From positions 1 to 64,000 of the forward strand of contig JAETPU010000006.1 in the NCBI GenBank assembly GCA_021771035.1: a stretch of DNA of 64,000 nt, in the 5' to 3' direction. How positions within the stretch are numbered: position 1 is the stretch's first letter; each line of letters opens with the position of its first letter. Source of the stretch: Marvinbryantia formatexigens. Its GTDB lineage: Bacteria; Bacillota; Clostridia; Oscillospirales; Ruminococcaceae. Shown in pieces: positions 43,034 through 51,705 of the stretch. Position numbers and translations under genes: made by a program. The notes beneath the pieces are model-generated. The model did no database searches and was not told the DNA's origin. It saw only the letters and a list, made by a program, of their open reading frames with translations.

Positions 43034-43280
43034 AAAATATCGTTCCTTTCTCAAGCCCGCGCCAATCGTTGCCCCATCGGTTGTGATGGGACGGCAGGCC
43101 GTTTCATTCTGGTTTGTCACTGGGGTGCACGAAGGCAGCCGCCCTCCCGGATTGGTTCCGGGATTTGGCCCCTAACGGGGCCCTTGCGGCGCCGGGGGAT
43201 GCTCCCGCCGGCGCACGTTGAATACGGCTGCCGGTGTGGCCCCTGGCCTGTCCGGTCAACCGGTCAGGCACCCTGTTACC

Positions 43281-43309
43281 ATGATAGCAAGAACCCTTCA
43301 AAAGTGCAA
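43281..43309 (-). promoter_or_regulatory. Promoter of luxS-GH110
   Basis: Minus strand TTGCAC (43304-43309), 17-bp spacer, TATCAT (43281-43286). Its long leader (about 240 nt) is unexplained. No gene is recognised in 43034-43610. Confidence 0.6.
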
Positions 43310-43615
43310 TTCTTTTTGTGTCCGCATGGGGAGAATCCGCCGGAAGTCCGGCTCACCCAGGCCAATGAAAACCACTGGTAAATTAGTAGTTCGCTCAGGT
43401 CCCAGAGGCCAGTACCCGCCGCCCTGAAAGGAGCACGGAACATATCGTCGCATCGTTCGCCCTGCTGCTGGTAAACCAGCTCTCTTTGGGTTTCCATAGC
43501 GTTCTGCCAACGGGATACTCTCCCCATCTGTCCCTGAGCTCCTTTCAGGAAACCGATCCCCTTCCTTATTTTCCTCTGGTTCTGCCTGAGACTTTGTTTA
43601 GCCCAAAGACAACAA

Positions 43616-43646
43616 GAAAAAAGAGCCGCCGGATTCGGCAGCTCTC
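43616..43646 (-). terminator. Terminator of rpmB
   Basis: Minus strand AGAGCTGCCG / CGGCGGCTCT with a GATT-type loop and one mismatch, followed by TTTTTTC. Confidence 0.82.
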
Positions 43647-43668
43647 TTAAACGCTATCTATACGATTC

Positions 43669-43857
43669 TTAGATGGCACGGGTCACTTTGTTGGAACGTA
43701 AGCAACGAGTGCAGGCGTAGATGTGGCAGGGTTTACCGTCCACAACCGCTTTAACCCGTCTGACATTCGGTTTCCAGGAGCGATTGGATCTTCTGTGGGA
43801 GTGGGATACTTGAATCCCGAACGTTACACCCTTCTGGCAGATTTCGCATTTCGCCAT
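43669..43857 (-). CDS. rpmB: Ribosomal protein bL28
   Basis: This 62-residue large-subunit protein is of the zinc-ribbon (C+) form, with C4-x2-C7 and C49-x2-C52. The family segments are SHSHRRSNRSWKPNVRRVKA and CTRCLRSNKV. A full AAGGAGGT site precedes the ATG. It is a single-gene unit: promoter 43902-43930, terminator at 43616. Confidence 0.96.
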   Translation of the reverse strand: MAKCEICQKGVTFGIQVSHSHRRSNRSWKPNVRRVKAVVDGKPCHIYACTRCLRSNKVTRAI

Positions 43858-43901
43858 GAATCTGCACCTCCTTCTATAATCAAACTCAATCTAACATTGC
43901 T

Positions 43902-43930
43902 ATTTTATCAGATTTGTCCCTCAAAAGCAA
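43902..43930 (-). promoter_or_regulatory. Promoter of rpmB
   Basis: Minus strand TTGCTT (43925-43930), 17-bp spacer, TAAAAT (43902-43907), 45 nt before the ATG. Confidence 0.65.
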
Positions 43931-44015
43931 GCCCTAATTCTTCCCCCAAGCGAAAAAGTTTTCATTCCCGGGGCTGTGCTGCGGGGAAACCCCCGCGTTC
44001 CTCCTGAAATCCGAC

Positions 44016-44044
44016 TTGTTTTTTCATAGCGCGGCAAGTATAAT
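44016..44044 (+). promoter_or_regulatory. Promoter of the M50-scpAB operon
   Basis: TTGTTT (44016-44021), 17-bp spacer, TATAAT (44039-44044), divergent from rpmB. Confidence 0.65.
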
Positions 44045-44130
44045 AATCATGTATTGTCCTATTCTGAGGGTAGAGGCTGTTATCATTCTCCAGGCCCTGT
44101 ATTTTGGGGCCGGAAAGGGATTGTTTTTAA

Positions 44131-44808
44131 ATGAGCTGGTTATTCACCTTTTTACTGACTCTGATGGTGCGGGCCATCGTTGTGGTGACCACGCTGCCTG
44201 TGCATGAATTTGCCCACGGCTATGTGGCCTACCGAATGGGGGATCCCACCGCCAAGTACCAGGGGCGCCTGACGCTCAACCCGCTGGCGCATCTGGATCT
44301 GTTCGGAACCATCATGCTGATGTTTACAGGCTTCGGGTTTGCCAAGCCGGTGCCCATCAACCCCTACAATTTTAAAAAACCCAAGGTGGGGATGGCTCTC
44401 ACCGCCCTGGCGGGGCCTGTGGCCAATGTCCTGTTAGCGCTTGTGGTTGCCGTGGTGTATAAGCTGCTGGTGCTTCTAATCGCCGCCGCTGGGCTGTATT
44501 ACAATGAGATGCTCACCACATTCCTGGGCCTGCTGCGGCAGATTGTGTACGTCAGCGTGGGCCTGGCAGTCTTTAACCTGCTTCCGGTCCCTCCGCTGGA
44601 CGGCTCCAGAATTGCCGCGCTCTTTTTAAAGGAACGCACCTATTTCAAAATTATGCAGTATGAAAACTACATCTTCATCGCCCTGTTTGTCCTTCTGTTT
44701 ACGGGAATTCTGGATAAGCCCTTAAATATTGTGACGGGCTGGGTTTACAGCTTGATTAATTTTGCCACCTCTCCCTTGGATTTGCTCATCCGGGCGGTTC
44801 TGCACTGA
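44131..44808 (+). CDS. M50 family site-2-type intramembrane protease
   Basis: This 225-residue membrane metalloprotease has H25-E-F-A-H29 in the first helix for zinc. The second zinc-binding site is the FNLLPVPPLDGSR motif (about residues 150-162) with the conserved Asp. It belongs to the compact group lacking PDZ domains, often next to scpA in Clostridia. The substrate is unknown; candidates are anti-sigma factors, and a membrane anti-sigma occurs at 21379. It overlaps scpA by one base (TGATG), implying translational coupling. GGAAAGG stands before the ATG. Confidence 0.93.
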   Translation: MSWLFTFLLTLMVRAIVVVTTLPVHEFAHGYVAYRMGDPTAKYQGRLTLNPLAHLDLFGTIMLMFTGFGFAKPVPINPYNFKKPKVGMALTALAGPVANVLLALVVAVVYKLLVLLIAAAGLYYNEMLTTFLGLLRQIVYVSVGLAVFNLLPVPPLDGSRIAALFLKERTYFKIMQYENYIFIALFVLLFTGILDKPLNIVTGWVYSLINFATSPLDLLIRAVLH

Positions 44809-45563
44809 TGGAGAAGATGTCCTTTCAGGTGGCCCAGGTGGAGGGCCCCCTGGATTTGATTTTACAGCTGATTGCCAAGCACCGGCTGAACATCTATGAC
44901 ATTCAAATTGACACCCTGGTGCAGCAGTACCTAAACGCCATTGAAGGCATTCCGGAGGATATGGAGTCCGCCAGCGAGTTTTTGGAGATGGCCTCCCGCC
45001 TGGTATACATCAAGACTGTGGCGCTTCTCCCCCGTCACGAGGAGGAGTCCGGGCGGCTCAAGGCCGAGCTCACCGGGGAGCTTTTGGAATACCAGGCCTG
45101 CAAGCTGGTGGCGCAGCGCCTGCGGGAGAGCTTTTTTGACCGTTCCCCCGGGCTGCGCGGCCCGACCGTACTGGAATTTCCTGAGGAACAGCGGCAGGTT
45201 TCCCCCTTGGGGACTGGGCAGGATTTGCTCCGGGCCTATCAGAACATTTCCTCCAAGAATAAGCGTAAGACCCCGCCCACCCAGGAGAGCTTTGCCCCCT
45301 TGGTGAGCGTACGGATGGTATCGGTGCAGTCCTGTATGCTGCGGGTGCTGCGGCGGATGTACCGGCACCCGGTGAGCGGGTTTTTGGATCTCTTTGAGGG
45401 GGCGGCGGATCCGCCCCATGCGGTGGCGCTGTTTTTGGCGGTGCTGGAATTGGTGAAGGCCGGACGGCTGCGGGCCAGCCGGGATCCGGATGGAAGCACA
45501 CAGGTTGAGATGCTGCAGGCGGCTGCGCCGCAGACAGCCGCGGCGGAAACTGAGGAGAAATAA
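44808..45563 (+). CDS. scpA: Segregation and condensation protein A
   Basis: This 251-residue kleisin bridges SMC and ScpB in the bacterial condensin. The N-terminal SMC-neck helix region starts FQVAQVEGPLDLILQLIAKHRLNIYDIQI; a central Lys-rich loop and a C-terminal winged helix (AVALFLAVLELVKAGRLRASRD) follow. The length is normal. The order M50-scpA-scpB-DUF2953-ytfJ is shared with many Clostridia. The start overlaps the upstream stop by one base, and scpB follows immediately (no gap). Confidence 0.95.
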   Translation: MEKMSFQVAQVEGPLDLILQLIAKHRLNIYDIQIDTLVQQYLNAIEGIPEDMESASEFLEMASRLVYIKTVALLPRHEEESGRLKAELTGELLEYQACKLVAQRLRESFFDRSPGLRGPTVLEFPEEQRQVSPLGTGQDLLRAYQNISSKNKRKTPPTQESFAPLVSVRMVSVQSCMLRVLRRMYRHPVSGFLDLFEGAADPPHAVALFLAVLELVKAGRLRASRDPDGSTQVEMLQAAAPQTAAAETEEK

Positions 45564-46127
45564 ATGCCTATGGAGCACACTTGCGCGGCCTTAATGGCGG
45601 TTTTGTTTGTCAGCGGGGAAGCGGTGGAGAAACGGCAGCTGGCCGAGATTCTTGGTATCCAGGAGAGCGCTCTGTCCAAGCCGCTGACGGAACTGGAAGC
45701 GTTTCTGGAAGAACAGAAAAGCCCGCTGGAATTACTTTATTTGGAAAATTGTGTTCAACTGGCGGTACGCCGGGAATACTACAGTTACCTGGTGCGGATG
45801 TCCCACTCCCGGGAGAGCCAGTCCCTGAGCGCCGCGGCCCTGGAGGTCCTGGCGGTGATTGCCTATAACCAGCCGGTAACCCGATCCTTTGTGGAACAGG
45901 TTCGGGGGGTCAACTCCAACAGTATTCTGGCGGGGCTGTGTGATCGGGGGCTCATCGAGGAGGCCGGGCGCCTGGAACTGCCGGGGCGTCCCATTGCCTA
46001 CCGTACTACCGAGCGTTTTCTGCGCAGCTTCTCCCTGAGTTCCCTGGCGGATCTGCCGGCTGTGCCCCAGGTTTCCCAGGAGGATACGCAGGAGCCCCAG
46101 CAGGTGCTGTCGGGATTTCAGGAATAA
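45564..46127 (+). CDS. scpB: Segregation and condensation protein B
   Basis: This 187-residue double winged-helix subunit of SMC-ScpAB carries the family block SAAALEVLAVIAYNQPVTRSFVEQVRGVNS (about residues 92-120), then the second wing GLIEEAGRLELPGRPIAYRTT. The C-terminal Gln/Glu tail is not conserved. It starts directly after the scpA stop, so they are co-translated. Confidence 0.95.
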   Translation: MPMEHTCAALMAVLFVSGEAVEKRQLAEILGIQESALSKPLTELEAFLEEQKSPLELLYLENCVQLAVRREYYSYLVRMSHSRESQSLSAAALEVLAVIAYNQPVTRSFVEQVRGVNSNSILAGLCDRGLIEEAGRLELPGRPIAYRTTERFLRSFSLSSLADLPAVPQVSQEDTQEPQQVLSGFQE

Positions 46128-46172
46128 CGGAGCCGGCCTGCCGGAGCTTTTAGGAAAGGCGGTGATGCGGAT

Positions 46173-46868
46173 GTGCTGGCACTTTGGATCATTTTAGGAA
46201 TTTTTCTGTTTATCCTGGTTCTGCTGCTGATTCCGGTCACCCTTCAGGCGGATACACAGCCCATCGGCAGACGGGGGCATCTGGTGCTGGGGTATGCGTT
46301 TTTTCGTTTTGATTTGGAAAAGCTGGCGGAACAGTCGAAGAATAAAAAGAAGGCTGTCTCTGGACAGCCCAAGCCCAAAAAAGAAAAGGGGGAGGAAGAA
46401 AAAAAGAATCCCCCGCAAATACGCAAAATGCTCCAGATCGTGCTGGATTTCATCAGTTCGGCGGCGCCCCCGTGTGCGATGGTTCTGCGCCATGTGGCGG
46501 TGCGGCGCCTGCAGGTATCCATCACCGTACTGGAGGAGGACGCCCAGCAGACCGCGGTGCAATATGGAAGGGTATGCGCGTTCTGTGGGGGGGCATTGGC
46601 GGTTTTAGAGAACTTTTTGAATGTGAAGCACGCCGATATCCGTGTCACGCCCGATTTCAGCCGGGACGGCGCGCAGGAAAAGGGAGAAGCCCATGCCAGC
46701 GTGAAAATTTCCCTGCTTCCGATAATTGCCTTGGCGGGGGGAGTCCAGGCCCTGGTACGGTTTCTGTGTAAGTATATGCGCCGCTCCCGGGAGGAAAAGC
46801 CCCCTGCGCCCAAAGCGGCCACAAAGCCTGAGCCTGGCGCGCCGGGTGCCGCCGGCCCAGCGGCTTAA
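46173..46868 (+). CDS. DUF2953 membrane protein
   Basis: This 231-residue protein has one N-terminal helix (LALWIILGIFLFILVLLLIPVTL), a Lys/Pro-rich linker (about residues 55-85) and a C-terminal DUF2953-type domain of alternating strands, ending in a Pro/Ala-rich tail. In Bacillus the homologue YtfI precedes ytfJ, as here. It starts with GTG at 46173. The function is unproven but it is regularly linked with spore formation. Confidence 0.85.
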   Translation: MLALWIILGIFLFILVLLLIPVTLQADTQPIGRRGHLVLGYAFFRFDLEKLAEQSKNKKKAVSGQPKPKKEKGEEEKKNPPQIRKMLQIVLDFISSAAPPCAMVLRHVAVRRLQVSITVLEEDAQQTAVQYGRVCAFCGGALAVLENFLNVKHADIRVTPDFSRDGAQEKGEAHASVKISLLPIIALAGGVQALVRFLCKYMRRSREEKPPAPKAATKPEPGAPGAAGPAA

Positions 46869-46968
46869 CGGGTTTATACTGTTTGAAACTCCGGGATTTT
46901 GCAGCCTTTTTTGGCGCATCCGGTATCATTTCCCAACCAGTTGGTAATTGTATAAATGAGGTGAAACT

Positions 46969-47361
46969 ATGAGTCAGAATAACAATGCACAGGAATTATT
47001 GAGCGCTTCCATGCAGAATCTCAGAGAGCTGGTGGATGTGAACACCGTGGTGGGGGAACCCATCACCACGCCGGACGGCACCACGATTATCCCCATTTCC
47101 AAGGTGTCCTTCGGGTTCGCCTCAGGCGGCTCTGATTTCCCCAGCAAGGCTGAAAACAAGATGTTCGGCGGAGGCGGAGGCGGAGGCGTGACCATTAGTC
47201 CCCTGGCGTTTTTAATTGTCAGCGGCGGCCAGGTGAAGCTTTTGCAGATGTCCGCCAATTCGGGCACGGCGGACAAGGTGGTGGGCATGGTTCCGGATGT
47301 CATCGACAAGGTTTCGGAATTGTTCCATAAACAGTCCCAGGAGCCGGCGGCACAGGAATAG
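46969..47361 (+). CDS. ytfJ: Sporulation protein YtfJ (GerW-like)
   Basis: This 130-residue protein has the typical NTVVGEPITTPDGTTIIPISKVSFGFASGGSD region followed by a Gly-rich segment (GGGGGGG) and a hydrophobic SPLAFLIVSGG strand. Bacillus YtfJ is a forespore protein needed for normal spore germination. The order DUF2953-ytfJ is conserved. A GAGGTG site precedes the ATG. The terminator at 47442 closes the scpA operon. Confidence 0.95.
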   Translation: MSQNNNAQELLSASMQNLRELVDVNTVVGEPITTPDGTTIIPISKVSFGFASGGSDFPSKAENKMFGGGGGGGVTISPLAFLIVSGGQVKLLQMSANSGTADKVVGMVPDVIDKVSELFHKQSQEPAAQE

Positions 47362-47441
47362 GGATATCACGGATAAGCCCCGGCGGGTATCCCCCGAATT
47401 TCAGGGATGCTTTCGGGACGAAACCCCAGATGCGATAGGAT

Positions 47442-47475
47442 AAAAGACAGGCGGATTTTCCGCCTGTCTTTTTTT
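47442..47475 (+). terminator. Terminator of the scpAB-ytfJ operon
   Basis: A perfect 14-bp stem AAAAGACAGGCGGA / TCCGCCTGTCTTTT followed by further T residues. Confidence 0.9.
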
Positions 47476-47647
47476 GTTTGGGCCCCGCCGCATCCTGTGT
47501 GCCGCCTGCGCAGGATGCCGCCCAAAGGCACAAAAGCGGGCGGCCGGCGCTCTGCATTGGAAGGCCTCTCTAAAAACCCGACTATTTTTTCAGCCTTCGG
47601 CATACCAATAGAGTGGGAACCCATTTGGGGAAAACTAGGATTGGCAG

Positions 47648-48850
47648 GTGCAGAGAGTGGAAAAAAACAGAGTTCACGGCGGGAAAAGCCCGGGAATCAA
47701 AACGTTCCTCAGACGGTTATCGGCAGGGCTGCTGGCAGCGGGAATGCTGGCATTCCCGGTTCAGGCGCAGGAGGATGCCGTATCCGCCCAGGGAGAACCC
47801 ATCTCCGTAGGGGCCAATGCAGCCATCGTGATAGAACTGGAGAGCGGCCGGGTTCTCTATGAGCAAAATATCCGGGAGCGGCTCCCGATGGCCAGCACCA
47901 CAAAAATCATGACCACCATGCTCACCCTGGAACAGGAGAACCTGGATGAGGAGTTCACTGTGGATCCCCAGGCCATCCAGGTGGAGGGAAGCTCCATGGG
48001 GCTGGTGGAGGGGGATATCGTCACCCTGCGGGCCCTGGCCTATGGAATGATCCTGCCCTCGGGAAACGATGCCGCCAACAGTGCGGCAGTGCGGATTGCC
48101 GGCAGCCAGGAGGCCTTTGTCAGGCTGATGAATGAACGCGCCCAGGAGATGGGCCTTGTTGATACCGCCTTTGTAACGCCCTCCGGGCTGGATGCGGATG
48201 GGCACTACTCCACCGCCTATGATATGGCCATGCTCACCAGGGCGGCTATGCAGAACCCGGAGTTCTGCGAAATCTGCAAGCTGTACCGGGCACAGGTGAA
48301 GTTTGGGAATCCACCCCAGGAGCGTTGGCTGAAAAACCATAATAAGCTTATTGAAATGTATGACGGCTGCATCGGCGTGAAAACCGGATTTACCGACAAT
48401 GCCAGGCGGTGCCTGGTGTCCGCCGCAACCCGGGACGGGGTGACCCTTGTATGTGTGACGCTCAATGCGCCGGACGACTGGGCGATTCACTCCAGCCTGT
48501 ATGACCGCGCCTTTGCATCGCTCAAGCGCAGAAGCCTGTCGGAGCTATTGCCCCAGGAGATGAAACTGGATGTCACCGGCGGAAACAAGACGCAGGTTCC
48601 CGTGCAGTGCGCCTGGGAGCCAATTGCCAGCGTTTCCCAGGGGGAATACGAGCGGCTGCAGGTGAAGGTATCCCTGCAAAAGCTGGAGTTTGCCCCGGTA
48701 GTGGCCGGGCAGACGGTTGGGACGGCGGAGTTTTATCTGGACGATACCTGCCTTACCAAGGTACCTCTGACCGCCGGGGAGGAAGTGGCCGGTATCACAA
48801 AGCCAAAAAAGAGCTTCTGGGAATGGCTGGGCTCTCTGTTCGGGAGCTGA
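47648..48850 (+). CDS. D-alanyl-D-alanine carboxypeptidase (S11 family)
   Basis: This 400-residue secreted, low-molecular-mass penicillin-binding protein has a signal peptide with helix LLAAGMLAFPVQA ending near residue 41. Catalytic motifs are S83-x-x-K86 (STTK), S138-G-N (SGN) and K245-T-G (KTG). A beta domain follows and the C-terminus is amphipathic (FWEWLGSLFGS), which would anchor it to the membrane face. It trims the terminal D-Ala of peptidoglycan stem peptides. Next to spore genes it may be the DacB/DacF type used for spore cortex; that is inference. The start is GTG at 47648 with a weak AGGA site. Confidence 0.93.
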   Translation: MQRVEKNRVHGGKSPGIKTFLRRLSAGLLAAGMLAFPVQAQEDAVSAQGEPISVGANAAIVIELESGRVLYEQNIRERLPMASTTKIMTTMLTLEQENLDEEFTVDPQAIQVEGSSMGLVEGDIVTLRALAYGMILPSGNDAANSAAVRIAGSQEAFVRLMNERAQEMGLVDTAFVTPSGLDADGHYSTAYDMAMLTRAAMQNPEFCEICKLYRAQVKFGNPPQERWLKNHNKLIEMYDGCIGVKTGFTDNARRCLVSAATRDGVTLVCVTLNAPDDWAIHSSLYDRAFASLKRRSLSELLPQEMKLDVTGGNKTQVPVQCAWEPIASVSQGEYERLQVKVSLQKLEFAPVVAGQTVGTAEFYLDDTCLTKVPLTAGEEVAGITKPKKSFWEWLGSLFGS

Positions 48851-49108
48851 CAGTACTGCCCTATCTGGAACAATCCCCCAGGTGACCGGCTTGTCCGATA
48901 CAATGGCAGTATATTTCCCGGGGATACCGCAAAAAGCTGGTGAGGCCGGCTTCAGGCTTGTAAAAGTCCCTATCGGGGTTAACCGAATCCGCGGGGAAGC
49001 CGGGCGGCCCGCGAAGGGCTGTTATCCGTCAATTTTGGAACCCCGGCGCAAAACAGCGGCACCAAATGCGGGGGTTTCGATTTTTCGGGAATCCATGTGA
49101 ACCATATT

Positions 49109-49150
49109 GAAAAAAGCGCCCCCTGATGCAGGCATACATCAGGGGGCGCT
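49109..49150 (-). terminator. Terminator of the MATE gene
   Basis: A perfect 14-bp stem AGCGCCCCCTGATG / CATCAGGGGGCGCT. On the minus strand it is followed by TTTTTT. Confidence 0.88.
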
Positions 49151-49237
49151 GTCACGGTAAAAGCAAGGGGCGAGGTAAATGAGGATATCAGCAGGGGCAC
49201 AACGCCGCTGTAGCGGTATTGGGAATCCCTGTCCTTA

Positions 49238-50617
49238 TCACCGGGTTACATTGCGAAGCCACTTGCGGCTTCGGTAACGCCAGGTGGTGAAGGGAATTTT
49301 GATGATCTCATCGCTCATGAGCACCATATAGACGGCGGGGACGCTCCAGTGGAAAACAAAGGCACAGATGGCGCCCAGCAGGATGGAGCCGCCCCACATG
49401 GTGGAGACATCCAGCGCCAGGCCGAACTTGGTATCGCCGCCCGCGCGGAAAATTCCCACCACCATGGTGGTATTGTAAGCCTGGCCGATGACAAAATAGG
49501 ACATGACGAACATCATCATGGACAGGTAGCTTCTGGCTTCCTCGGAGACATTCATCCCCGTCATGATAAAGGGGCGCACCAATAGTATGACCAGAGCCCC
49601 GCACACACCGGCAATGAGCGTAAGCACCACAAAACGGTGGGCATACCGGCTGGCCTTGGGATTGTTGTTCTCGCCGATGGCTTTTCCGATCAGGATAGCC
49701 GCCGCGTTGGCGATTCCAAAGGCAATGACCGTGGCCAGCTGCCGGGTGACCTGGGCCACAGAGTTGGCGGCAACCACGGAGCTGCCCAGATGGCCGATGA
49801 CAACAGCGTTCATGGAGGTACCCAGCCCCCACATCAGCTCATTGAGGGTCACGGGGATGGAATACCGTAGAAAATCCCGGAACAGCAGTTTATCGTGCAC
49901 CAGCAGCTCTGAAAACCGGAACCGGACATCCCGGTTCATCCGGTAGGCATAGAACAGGACGATCACCAGCTCGATAAGCCTTGCCAAAGTGGTTCCCAGC
50001 GCTGCGCCCCGGATTCCCATGGCGGGCGCGCCCAGCAGGCCAAAAATAAAGATGGAGTTGAAGATGATATTGGCCACCAGGGAGATGAGATATACCACGG
50101 TGGATACGACTACGCGCTCCACGCTGCGCATGATGTTCAGATAGATGATGGTGAAGGACATGGTGATATAGGAGATCCCCACAATCCGCAGATAGTCCGC
50201 TCCCTCGGCGATGACAGCGGGATCCGGGGTGAAAATCCGCATGATAGGCTCCGGGAAAATCCAGACCGCCAAGGTAAAGGCGACCGACACAATCAGGGAA
50301 AACCGCAGCGTGATGCCGATAATCTTCTCGATGGTGCGGATATCCTTCTTGCCCCAGTACTGAGCGGTGAGCACGGCCGCGCCGGAGGTGAGCCCGAAGA
50401 AGAACAGGGTCATGATGAACTGGACCTGTCCTGCCAGGGAGGACGCCGAAAGCGCCGTCTCCCCCACCTGGCCCAGCATAATGACGTCTGCGGAGGTCAC
50501 TGCCACATTGATGAGGTTCTGCAGGGCCATGGGCAAAACAAGTGCGAACACAGCCTTGTAAAATTGTTTTTTCTCCAGTTTGCTCTCCTGGACGGATTGG
50601 GTCTCGAGCTGATTCAA
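49238..50617 (-). CDS. MATE family efflux transporter
   Basis: This 459-residue protein has twelve helices in two homologous halves, typical of multidrug and toxin extrusion pumps of the DinF/NorM type. It shows VFALVLPMALQNLINVAVTSADVIMLG and, in the second half, LNELMWGLGTSMNAVVIGHLG. It exports organic cations or peptides using a sodium or proton gradient; the substrate is not deducible. It starts with TTG at 50617, with AAAGGAAG 7 nt upstream. It is monocistronic with a strong terminator. Confidence 0.93.
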   Translation of the reverse strand: MNQLETQSVQESKLEKKQFYKAVFALVLPMALQNLINVAVTSADVIMLGQVGETALSASSLAGQVQFIMTLFFFGLTSGAAVLTAQYWGKKDIRTIEKIIGITLRFSLIVSVAFTLAVWIFPEPIMRIFTPDPAVIAEGADYLRIVGISYITMSFTIIYLNIMRSVERVVVSTVVYLISLVANIIFNSIFIFGLLGAPAMGIRGAALGTTLARLIELVIVLFYAYRMNRDVRFRFSELLVHDKLLFRDFLRYSIPVTLNELMWGLGTSMNAVVIGHLGSSVVAANSVAQVTRQLATVIAFGIANAAAILIGKAIGENNNPKASRYAHRFVVLTLIAGVCGALVILLVRPFIMTGMNVSEEARSYLSMMMFVMSYFVIGQAYNTTMVVGIFRAGGDTKFGLALDVSTMWGGSILLGAICAFVFHWSVPAVYMVLMSDEIIKIPFTTWRYRSRKWLRNVTR

Positions 50618-51112
50618 ACGTCCACTTCCTTTCTGCGAGGGATGGGCCTGCCATCCCCGTTGTCTTGATTCATTATCATGACAAAAAAGCCGGCCTGCAG
50701 GAACAGGGGGCCTTTTTTACCAATATAAGCAGGGGTTCCCTGAGGATTTCCGAACGGGACGGATAAAATATTCTCCGCACCGGGGATACTGTATTCAACC
50801 TGCCGGCAGGAAGGCGCATTGTTCCGTAAACGGCGCCGCCGAAAGCCGCCGGGCCGGGGAATAACTGCGAAAATGGCATTGGATGCCGGAGCCGCAGCGC
50901 CGCCTCAGGATACCGGTTTCCCCCGGAATTGGAACGATCCCGCAGGTTTTGAGGCAAGAAAAGAGCTCCCGAAGACAGGGGAGCCGGTAAGGCAAGCTAT
51001 AGAATCAGGAATATTCCAAAACCATAGCAGGACTGTGTGTTCATACTCTGTGTGAATGCTGTACGGTGAAATCAGATACGCCCTGGTTTTCACGCTTTGC
51101 GCCAGTATTGTA
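50618..51112. other. Intergenic, imperfect hairpin only
   Basis: An imperfect AAAAAAG...CTTTTTT hairpin at 50684-50716 might stop leftward transcripts coming from the MYG1 side. The remainder shows no gene. Confidence 0.4.
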
Positions 51113-51228
51113 TTACAAATTCAGAACCGCATGGGATGTTTTCCGGCTCAGCACTGCCAAACACATGCCTAGCCGTCGGGCTTGTGAGGGAAACTCCCCG
51201 ATGTTCGCAGTCTCTGCGAAACATTGCA
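51113..51228 (-). repeat. 115-bp structured repeat, copy D
   Basis: This is the most diverged unit of the minus-strand tandem array. Hairpin 1 is TTCGCAG/CTGCGAA, hairpin 2 is CACA-GCC/GGC-TGTG and hairpin 3 is weaker. The opening hexamer is TGCAAT. Another TACAAT (51107-51112) marks a degraded fourth unit. Confidence 0.75.
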
Positions 51229-51342
51229 CCATAAAGTTTGAACTAACTGGGACGTTTTGCGGTTCAGCCTTGGCTGTATACCGGTCGTTGTTTGACCGGC
51301 AAGCGAAACTTCTAGATATTCGCGTTCCACGCAAATATTGTA
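51229..51342 (-). repeat. 115-bp structured repeat, copy E
   Basis: Hairpin 1 is ATTTGCGT/ACGCGAAT (one wobble), hairpin 2 CCGGTC/GACCGG and hairpin 3 CAGCC/GGCTG. Both later stems differ from other copies yet still pair. It opens with TACAAT. Confidence 0.8.
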
Positions 51343-51457
51343 CCACAATTATAGAACCTACCGGGATGTTTTGCGGTTTGGCTTTGCCAAACACCGGCCA
51401 TGCTTTCAGGCCGGTGAGCGAAACTCCAAGATGTTCACATTCTATGTGAACATTGTA
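51343..51457 (-). repeat. 115-bp structured repeat, copy F
   Basis: Hairpin 1 is TGTTCACAT/ATGTGAACA, hairpin 2 CACCGGCC/GGCCGGTG and hairpin 3 GTTTGGC/GCCAAAC. The conserved tail is CCGCAAAACATCCCGG. It opens with TACAAT (51452-51457 on the minus strand). Confidence 0.85.
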
Positions 51458-51705
51458 CCATAATCCCTCATTATGCGCCAGAGGGGAAACAAAAACTCTG
51501 AATCTGCCAAAATCCGAAAGAGGCAATCATCGCAGCACAATAAATTGTACCCTTCCCCTCTTCACGATGCAGGGGCCAGGCGTTGGTTTTACGGCACAGG
51601 CATTTCCCGGCAGCTACTGCCGGAGAATGCCCTCATATGGGCAGCCGTTTTTCCATGGATACCCCCTAAATTGCGGGTTCAGAGCCGTGGCTGACAGGCC
51701 TCCCC

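Noticed and set aside
51113-51457. CRISPR array
   Set aside because: The 114-116-bp spacing looks array-like, but the whole unit is related from copy to copy. There are no unique spacers and no cas genes.
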